64,000 bases of DNA from NCBI GenBank assembly GCA_963792875.1, contig CAWBXV010000002.1, positions 930,001 through 994,000 on the forward strand. The letters run 5' to 3'. The notes below the pieces were generated by a model. The model saw only the letters and a list, made by a program, of their open reading frames with translations. It was not told where the DNA came from and made no database searches. Within the stretch, counting starts at the first letter, position 1. Each line of letters starts with the position of its first letter. Of this stretch, positions 58,527 to 64,000 are shown in pieces. This DNA comes from JAHEGP01 sp963792875 (GTDB lineage Bacteria; Pseudomonadota; Gammaproteobacteria; Pseudomonadales; JAHEGP01). The position numbers and the translations under genes are program-made.

Positions 58527-58955
58527 CTAGGCCAGGCCGAGCTGTCTGAGCTGTTGCTCCAGCGCGTCCCAGCTCCAGTACGCCTTCATGCTGGTGATCC
58601 TGCCGGCCTCATCGACCTCATAGACTGCGATCATATCGATGCGGGTAGTGAGGCCATTACCCAGGTCGTTGACCGCCGTCATCGCTACCGCGCACGCCGC
58701 CGCCCCGCTGGGGTAGCGCTGGCCCGCCGTGATGGTGAGCCGGGCGGGGCCGATCACGGTGTCCCAGAATTTCGCAATGGCCGCCTTGCCGATATGCCCC
58801 TTGCCGGTCGGGTCGAACGGCGAGGCGCCCACCGGGTCGGCCAGCACGGCGTCGTCGGCATAGAGGTCCAGCCAGGCCTGCCTGTCGCCGGCCATGGCAT
58901 GGCGTATGGAGTTCATGTTGGCCTGTACCGCCGGGTGCTCGGGTGTTGCGTTCAT
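58527..58955 (-). CDS. ketosteroid-isomerase-like / NTF2-fold protein (142 aa)
   Basis: 142 residues from the ATG. NTF2-like core: NSIRHAMAGDRQAWLDLYADDAVLADPVGASPFDPTGKGHIGKAAIAKFWDTV. The last part RIDMIAVYEVDEAGRITSMKAYWSWD resembles ketosteroid isomerase-like proteins. An Asp in DDAVLADP is where the catalytic Asp/Tyr region would be. The gene lies 23 bp after gap and 33 bp before the next NTF2 gene. The true substrate is unknown. Confidence 0.75.
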   Translation of the reverse strand: MNATPEHPAVQANMNSIRHAMAGDRQAWLDLYADDAVLADPVGASPFDPTGKGHIGKAAIAKFWDTVIGPARLTITAGQRYPSGAAACAVAMTAVNDLGNGLTTRIDMIAVYEVDEAGRITSMKAYWSWDALEQQLRQLGLA

Positions 58956-58978
58956 GTCGCTGCTCCAGGTTTGGCGGG

Positions 58979-59992
58979 TTATCGCGCAGGCTGCTGCCAG
59001 CGGGCAAGCTTCCCGATCAGATCGCAGACGCGGTTTGAGTAGCCCCACTCGTTGTCGTACCAGTTGAGGGTCTTGACGAAGCGGCCCGCGGCCACGGTCG
59101 TGAAGGCCGGGTCGTAGATGGAGGAGTGGGGGTTGCCGATGATGTCCGAGGATACCACCGGCCGGTCGAGGTACTGCAGAATGCCGGCCATCCGGGCGCC
59201 CGCCGCGGCTTCGCGCACGGCACCGTGAATGTCGTCGACAGTGACATCGCGCTGCAGCTCGACAAACAGGTCGACCACCGAGCCATCCGGCACCGGCACG
59301 CGGGCGGCGATGCCGTCGAGCCTGCCCTTGAGTTCGGGCAGCACCTTGCCGACCGCCTTGGCGGCCCCGGTCGAGGTGGGAATGATGTTGGCGGCGGCCG
59401 CCCGGCTGCGCCGCCAATCCGAATGCGGCACGTCGGCCAGGCGCTGGTCGTTGGTATAGGCGTGCACGGTGTTGATCAGGCCCTCGACGATGCCGAAGCG
59501 CTGGTGCAGCACCAGCGCCATGGGCGCCAGGCAGTTGGTCGTGCAGCTGGCATTGGAGATGATGCGGTGTTCCGGCTGCAGCCCGTCGTCGTTGACGCCC
59601 AGCACGACGGTGTAGTCGATGTCGTCCTTGGCGGGCACGGTGAGTATGGCCCGGCGCGCGCCGGCGGCCAGGTGCTGGGCGATCTGGTCGCGCCTGCGCA
59701 GGGCGCCGGTGGCCTCCACCACCACGTCGACGCCCAGTTCACTCCAGGGCAGCTTCGCGGGGTCGCGCTCCATCAACATGCGCACCGTGTTGCGGGGCGT
59801 GACGAGGCTGCCGTCGGCCAGCGCCAGGGATTGTTCGTATTCCCCCATCACCGAGTCGTGCTGCAGCAGGTAGCGCAGCACCTCGTGGTCGAACAGATCG
59901 TTGATGGCGACGATCTCCACGTCCGGGCGCTGATCGAGAATCCGGAACACGCAGCGGCCGATGCGGCCGAAACCATTGATCGCGACTCTCAT
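58979..59992 (-). CDS. gap: type I glyceraldehyde-3-phosphate dehydrogenase
   Basis: 337 residues; oxidises glyceraldehyde-3-phosphate to 1,3-bisphosphoglycerate with NAD(P)+. N-terminal NAD fold MRVAINGFGRIGRCVF; active site ISNASCTTN with Cys150; catalytic His in NTVHAYTNDQ; phosphate sites TSTGAAKAVGKVLPELKG; C-terminal WYDNEWGYSNR with the NAD-site Asn. Everything is intact. The start overlaps the stop of the paralogous gene upstream (ATGA). ND in place of an NAD-specific LT near residue 31-32 prevents me from deciding cofactor preference. Confidence 0.93.
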   Translation of the reverse strand: MRVAINGFGRIGRCVFRILDQRPDVEIVAINDLFDHEVLRYLLQHDSVMGEYEQSLALADGSLVTPRNTVRMLMERDPAKLPWSELGVDVVVEATGALRRRDQIAQHLAAGARRAILTVPAKDDIDYTVVLGVNDDGLQPEHRIISNASCTTNCLAPMALVLHQRFGIVEGLINTVHAYTNDQRLADVPHSDWRRSRAAAANIIPTSTGAAKAVGKVLPELKGRLDGIAARVPVPDGSVVDLFVELQRDVTVDDIHGAVREAAAGARMAGILQYLDRPVVSSDIIGNPHSSIYDPAFTTVAAGRFVKTLNWYDNEWGYSNRVCDLIGKLARWQQPAR

Positions 59993-61008
59993 GCGCTTGC
60001 CTCCGCCTGGGGAAGATCCTGGTAAAGCCTCGCCACCTCGAGCAGGCGCCGGGCGTGGCTGAGCTCTTCGTACCATGCCAGCGTCTTGATCATGCGCCGG
60101 CCCGCCTTGAGCGTCCCCTGCAGGTCGAAGATGACGGAGTGGCGGCTGCCGAGGACGTCGGAGGACACGATGGGGTCGTGGGCGATGGTGACGAGCCCGG
60201 GGTACTGCTCCGCCGCCTCGAGGAATGCCTGGTTGACGTCGTCCACCGTGACATCGGGCGAGCGCATCACGGCGCTCAGGTCGAGCAGCGAGCCGCGCTG
60301 CACCGGCACGTTGAGGGCATAGCCGCTGAGTCTGCCCTGGAAGCGGGGCAGCGTGGCCGCCACCCAGCGCGGCGAAGCGTTGTCGTTGGGGATGATATTG
60401 GCCGCCGAGCGGCTGCGGCGGAAGTCCTGCCGCGCCTGATCCAGGGCCGGCTGGTCGCTGGTATACGCGTGCACCGAGGTCATGCTCGCCGTCTCCAGAC
60501 CCAGGGCCTGGTCGATAATGGTCAGACACAGCGCCAGCGCCGTGGTCGTCGACGAGCCGGCCGAGATCAGCCGGTCGTCGGGGCTCGCGCTGTGCAGGTT
60601 GATGCCCGGAATCAGCAGGCGGTCCAGCGCCTCCTCGGGCAGGCTGCTGGTGATGACGCGGGGCGCGCCGGCGGCCAGGTGCGGGCTCAGCGTGGCCCGG
60701 CTGTGAAAGGCGCGGGTGGCGTCGATCACCACATCGACGTCGAACACGTCCCAGGGCGGTTCGCCCGGCTTGTCGCTGCTCAGCATGCGCGTGCGGAAGC
60801 GATCGTTGACGAGGTAGTTGCCGTCCAGTCGGACGGGGGCGGCGCGCTGGTGGTCGCTGACCAGGAGGTAGTGCAGTACCTCGGACCTGCCGATGTCCGC
60901 GACCGCGGCGACCACTACGTCGTCGCTCTGCGCAGCGAGTCGATAGATCTGCCGCCCCACCTGGCCAAAGCCCATAATGCCGATCCGCAATACGCCTTGT
61001 TGCGCCAT
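59989..61008 (-). CDS. GAPDH-like protein lacking the catalytic cysteine
   Basis: 339 residues, collinear with GAPDH: LRIGIMGFGQVGRQIYRLA matches the NAD fold and SMTSVHAYTSDQ keeps the active-site His. However, the ISNASCTTN loop of the neighbour is here ISAGSSTTT, with Ser153 in place of the nucleophilic Cys, and the C-terminal NEWGYSNR is replaced by ELSHARR, losing the Asn that contacts nicotinamide. NAD binding is still plausible, but normal catalysis is not. The gene is immediately upstream of the intact gap gene with a 4-bp overlap, so it may be a regulator or partner of it. Start is the ATG at 61008 with AAGG before it; an ATG 14 codons upstream is also in frame. Confidence 0.8.
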   Translation of the reverse strand: MAQQGVLRIGIMGFGQVGRQIYRLAAQSDDVVVAAVADIGRSEVLHYLLVSDHQRAAPVRLDGNYLVNDRFRTRMLSSDKPGEPPWDVFDVDVVIDATRAFHSRATLSPHLAAGAPRVITSSLPEEALDRLLIPGINLHSASPDDRLISAGSSTTTALALCLTIIDQALGLETASMTSVHAYTSDQPALDQARQDFRRSRSAANIIPNDNASPRWVAATLPRFQGRLSGYALNVPVQRGSLLDLSAVMRSPDVTVDDVNQAFLEAAEQYPGLVTIAHDPIVSSDVLGSRHSVIFDLQGTLKAGRRMIKTLAWYEELSHARRLLEVARLYQDLPQAEASA

Positions 61009-61237
61009 AGCCTTACTCTGTCTGTTCGTTTCGGTGCGCAAAGTATACATAGTCCCGCGCCGGAGTGGGCGATTCCTCGGCCCCTGGCCGGTCGCTCACC
61101 GGGCGCTCCGGCCGCGCCCTGGCGCAGCTTCCGGGCTATGCTTTGACGAGGCCGGCGGGACTTGCCGGGGGCGCGCCCTGCTGTGGGGCGGCGCAGCCGT
61201 GGCTGCTCTGGTCTGGCGGCGCTCGATGCCGGTCACT

Positions 61238-61243
61238 ATACTC
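61238..61243 (+). promoter_or_regulatory. -10-like element before the beta-barrel gene
   Basis: TATACT 29 bases upstream of the ATG at 61272. No good -35 box is visible at 16-18 bp, so confidence is low. Confidence 0.25.
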
Positions 61244-61271
61244 CCGCACAGGTTGTTAGAAGAGACACGCG

Positions 61272-61871
61272 ATGTTCAAAGTAGCTAGATACCTGAAAAT
61301 CGGCGCGATCGGCCTGCTGCCCTCAGCGGCGATGGCGGTCGATCTGACACTGCTGGCGGGTCTGCAGGCGAACGGCGATTTCGAAGACACGGCCACCGAT
61401 GAGAATATCGGGGTGCAGGACGGCGCGGCTTTCGCGGTCGCGCTGGACTTTCCTCTCAATGGCAGCCCCACCGAGCGCCTGGGGCTCTATCTGGGTCATC
61501 AGGCCACGCGCTTTGCGTCCGATGCGCAACTGTCTGACAGGGATCTGGGCATCACGCACCTGCACTTTACTGCCATGTCGCTGTGGCCCAACGGCCGCTG
61601 GGAGCCCTTCCTGCTGCTGGGCCTGGGCGTGGCGTACTTCAGCCCCGATGACAGCACGCTCGACGCCGACACCTTCGTGTCCGGGCAGATCGCCGGCGGC
61701 ACCAGCCTGAAGGTCACCGAGCGCTTTCTGCTGCGGTTCGGCGCGCGCTGGCTGCCGACCTTCTTCGACGGCGGCGGCGCGGTATTCTGCAATGGCAGCT
61801 GCACCATCGCGGTGAAGTCCCAGGTCTGGAGCCAGGGCCTGGTGGATGTGGGCCTGCAGTTCCGCTTCTGA
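61272..61871 (+). CDS. predicted outer-membrane beta-barrel protein
   Basis: 199 residues. Signal peptide MFKVARYLKIGAIGLLPSAAMA, then strand-rich mature part with ERLGLYLGHQATRF, WEPFLLLGLGVAYF and FLLRFGARWLPTFF, ending VDVGLQFRF with the terminal Phe expected of barrel proteins. One Cys pair (FCNGSCTIA) in a loop. The layout recalls the OmpW/YaiO-like small barrels with eight strands. No specific ligand can be proposed. Confidence 0.65.
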   Translation: MFKVARYLKIGAIGLLPSAAMAVDLTLLAGLQANGDFEDTATDENIGVQDGAAFAVALDFPLNGSPTERLGLYLGHQATRFASDAQLSDRDLGITHLHFTAMSLWPNGRWEPFLLLGLGVAYFSPDDSTLDADTFVSGQIAGGTSLKVTERFLLRFGARWLPTFFDGGGAVFCNGSCTIAVKSQVWSQGLVDVGLQFRF

Positions 61872-61889
61872 TGCCGCTCCAGGGCCTGG

Positions 61890-63455
61890 CTAGAAGATGA
61901 TGTTCAGCACGTAGAACACGGCGGCGCTCAAGCTCGCCGCGGCCGGCAGGGTCACTATCCAGGCCAGGGCGATGGGTTTCATGAGACCCCAGTTGGCGTC
62001 GTGGTTGACGATGCCGATGCCCAGCACCGCGCCGATCAGGATGTGGGTGCTGGATACCGGAATGCCGAAGGTGGTCGCCATCATGACCACCACCGCCGCC
62101 GCCAGCTCCGCCGTAAAGCCCGAGGCCGGGTGCATCTCGGCCAGGCGGGTGCCGACGGTCTTGATGACCTCCCTGCCGACAAACCACAAGCCTGAGATGA
62201 GCGCGACGGCGAACGCCAGCATGGCGATCGGCGGCACTGGCGCCTTCGAATGAATGGTCCCGTTCTGCAGTACGTCGAAAATGGCGGCGAACGGTCCGAT
62301 GGCGTTGGCGATGTCGTTGGCGCCGTGGCTGAAGGCGAAACCCGAGGCGGTGAAAACCTGCATCCAGCTGAACAGCAGGAAGGTCGAGCGGGTGATGGAG
62401 CGCCCCTTGATGGTTCTGGAGAGAATGAAAGTGCCCATCCATACGCTCGCGCCGGCCATCAGCACGATCAGATAGTTCTGCATCGAGGACAGGGCGATAT
62501 CCATGTGCTTCAGGCCCTTGAAGATGATCATGGAGGTGATCACCATGGCGCCTAGCGCGGCTATCGGCGGCACGTAGTTTTCGAGCGCCTTGCGCGCATT
62601 GATGTTGGATTTCCGCCGCTGCAGATGGTACAGCTCCCGGTAATAGTCCGATTCCAGGTCCTCGACGTTGAAGTCATCGTCGGCGGTGGTCTGGGCGTCT
62701 CTGGCCATGGCGGCGTTGTAGTCGAGCTTTTCCGCGTCGCTCAGCGTCTCGAACTTCCTCTTGTGGCGCTTTTTCAGCGCCTTCTTCTTCGCCTTGATCT
62801 CCTTGAACTGCGACTCGATCTGCTCGTTGAAAACCAGGATGTGCCTCTTGATATAGAAGTACAGCAGGTAGGAGAACAGTCCGCCCAGCACCGGCGACAG
62901 CACCCAGGACAGGGCGATGGTGCCGATCTTGTCCCAGTGCACCACGTCGAGCGCACCGTCGGTGCCGGTGGTGAGGACGCCGAGGGCGATTGAGCTGCCC
63001 ACGATGCCGCCGATGATGGAGTGCGTGGTCGAGACCGGCAGACCCCGGCGGCTGGCGAACAGCAGCCACACCGCGGCGGCCAGCAGCGCCGCCATCATGA
63101 TATAGATGAATTTCCTGGGCTCCACGTCCATCGATGACAGGTCGACGATACCCGCGCGGATGGTGTTGGTCACTTCGCCGCCGGCGATCATGGCGCCGCT
63201 CACCTCGAACACGGCGGCGACCAGCAGGGCCTGCTTGATCGTGAGCGTGCCCGCGCCGACGCTGGTGCCGAACGAGTTGGCGACGTCGTTGCCGCCGATG
63301 TTGAAGGCCATGAAGAGGCCGAAGAGGGTGGCGACGACGAACAGCAGCGGGGCGTTGCCCGCGTTGCCCTGCAGGCCCCAGGACATGAAATAGGCCGTGG
63401 TGCCGGCCAGCAGCAGGCCGAAGAAGATGCTGACCCCGGGGATATTGCGCGGCAT
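61890..63455 (-). CDS. inorganic phosphate transporter, PiT family, long form
   Basis: 521-residue membrane protein of the Pho-4/PiT family. The two PiT signatures are FNIGGNDVANSFGTSVGAGTLT near the N-terminus and FSHGANDIANAIGPFAA in the second half, both followed by VSTTHS or VSSTHIL. Between them is a 120-residue cytoplasmic insert of charged helix (QIESQFKEIKAKKKALKKRHKRK) that the shorter pit at 22237-23274 lacks. It has no DUF47 partner. E. coli PitA-type proteins (about 500 aa) also have a long central loop. The substrate is phosphate, most likely metal-phosphate. Confidence 0.9.
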   Translation of the reverse strand: MPRNIPGVSIFFGLLLAGTTAYFMSWGLQGNAGNAPLLFVVATLFGLFMAFNIGGNDVANSFGTSVGAGTLTIKQALLVAAVFEVSGAMIAGGEVTNTIRAGIVDLSSMDVEPRKFIYIMMAALLAAAVWLLFASRRGLPVSTTHSIIGGIVGSSIALGVLTTGTDGALDVVHWDKIGTIALSWVLSPVLGGLFSYLLYFYIKRHILVFNEQIESQFKEIKAKKKALKKRHKRKFETLSDAEKLDYNAAMARDAQTTADDDFNVEDLESDYYRELYHLQRRKSNINARKALENYVPPIAALGAMVITSMIIFKGLKHMDIALSSMQNYLIVLMAGASVWMGTFILSRTIKGRSITRSTFLLFSWMQVFTASGFAFSHGANDIANAIGPFAAIFDVLQNGTIHSKAPVPPIAMLAFAVALISGLWFVGREVIKTVGTRLAEMHPASGFTAELAAAVVVMMATTFGIPVSSTHILIGAVLGIGIVNHDANWGLMKPIALAWIVTLPAAASLSAAVFYVLNIIF

Positions 63456-63746
63456 GTCACTGTCCCAGTCAAAGTTGTTATGCGCCCAGCCTGCGGGCGG
63501 GTTGTCCTGGCGGCCGATCTGGCGATCCGGCGGTGCGGTGCTGTGCTCACTGAGTCCAGATGGTTAGCTTGTCCTGCCTCGCCGCCAAAATCAAGACCGA
63601 CCGCTGTGGCGCCTGCAGCAGTGACCCGGTCGGCGAGCGCCCCATAGGCGGGAGGTGCCAGCCGTTGTAGGATAGGGGGGCGAGGCAGTTGCTGCTGCCC
63701 GACTCTGAGAACGGCCAATAATAACTCACGCAGAGGAGAGTCAGTC

Positions 63747-64000
63747 ATGAAGCCTGCAGGTCAGATTGCGTTGATAGTGCTGTTGGGACTGGTCTGTGGT
63801 GCGGGGCGGGCGGAGATCCGCATGGGCCTGATCGGCGACAGCATGACCGATGAATACCTGCTCGCGCCCAACGCGGCCAGAACAGACCTCGCGGCCTACA
63901 GCTGGGTGCAGATCCTGGCCAGATTGCGGCCCGGGCAGTTCGATTTCGGCAGCTATCGCGCGCCCAAGGACTACTGGCCCGATCGGCGCGATGCCGGCTA
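63747..64000 (+). CDS. SGNH/GDSL-type hydrolase (3' end outside window)
   Basis: The first 84 codons are visible. A signal peptide (MKPAGQIALIVLLGLVCGAGRA) is followed at once by IRMGLIGDSMTDEYL, with the GDS block-I Ser of SGNH hydrolases, placed near the mature N-terminus as is usual. GAGGAGAG lies nine bases before the ATG. The protein is exported to the periplasm or beyond; substrate unknown. It runs off the right edge. Confidence 0.7.
   Translation, partial: MKPAGQIALIVLLGLVCGAGRAEIRMGLIGDSMTDEYLLAPNAARTDLAAYSWVQILARLRPGQFDFGSYRAPKDYWPDRRDAG

Overview
The window is GC-rich chromosomal DNA with dense gene packing, many 4-bp ATGA or GTGA overlaps, a type II secretion GspB end, a complete leucine/isovalerate (liu) operon and several outer-membrane beta-barrel proteins. 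This points to an aerobic, heterotrophic Gammaproteobacterium, most likely a marine one of the OM60/NOR5 (Halieaceae-like) kind. That placement is inferred from gene content only. I saw no rRNA, tRNA, CRISPR array, insertion sequence or prophage.

Region 1 (1-12.8 kb): the 3' part of a GspB gene, a TraF-like outer-membrane protein, then a seven-gene minus-strand operon, liuA-liuB-liuC-liuD-liuE-acetoacetyl-CoA ligase-aldehyde dehydrogenase. It would turn isovaleryl-CoA into acetyl-CoA plus acetoacetate and reactivate the acetoacetate. A beta-barrel protein gene follows. Region 2 (12.9-28.9 kb): a DUF2505 protein, a secreted unknown, an ABC-2 exporter pair, a metallo-beta-lactamase-fold hydrolase with a succinate-semialdehyde-type dehydrogenase, a DmdC-type acyl-CoA dehydrogenase, a PiT phosphate transporter with its DUF47 partner, gcvT and gcvP (no gcvH between them), and an aldo/keto reductase.

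Region 3 (28.9-39.4 kb) is the least ordinary part. It holds a DUF3617 protein, two tiny genes (44 and 43 codons, the first ending at a textbook terminator), a 13-bp tandem repeat array, a likely promoter with an overlapping palindrome, a 22-bp perfect tandem duplication, and a giant cyclic beta-1,2-glucan synthase (NdvB/ChvB type). The best-placed initiation codon of that gene is AUA, not AUG.

Region 4 (39.5-50.9 kb): a TrhA/hemolysin III membrane protein, a SprT-like zincin with an SH3-like tail overlapped by a CehA/McbA-type PHP metallohydrolase, a GltS glutamate carrier, an orphan TAXI-type binding lipoprotein, small envelope proteins, and a DEAD-box RNA helicase coupled to a secreted protein. 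Region 5 (51-64 kb): a divergent SDR / sulfotransferase-aminotransferase locus, polyphosphate:AMP phosphotransferase, a GFA-family protein, an HSL-type esterase, a minus-strand operon of two GAPDH paralogs and two NTF2-like proteins, a beta-barrel protein, a second and longer PiT transporter, and the start of an SGNH hydrolase.

The most notable observations are the GAPDH paralog that has lost the catalytic cysteine and is translationally coupled to an intact GAPDH, and the regulatory and small-gene region in front of the glucan synthase. Next are the orphan TAXI lipoprotein and the zincin-PHP hydrolase pair.
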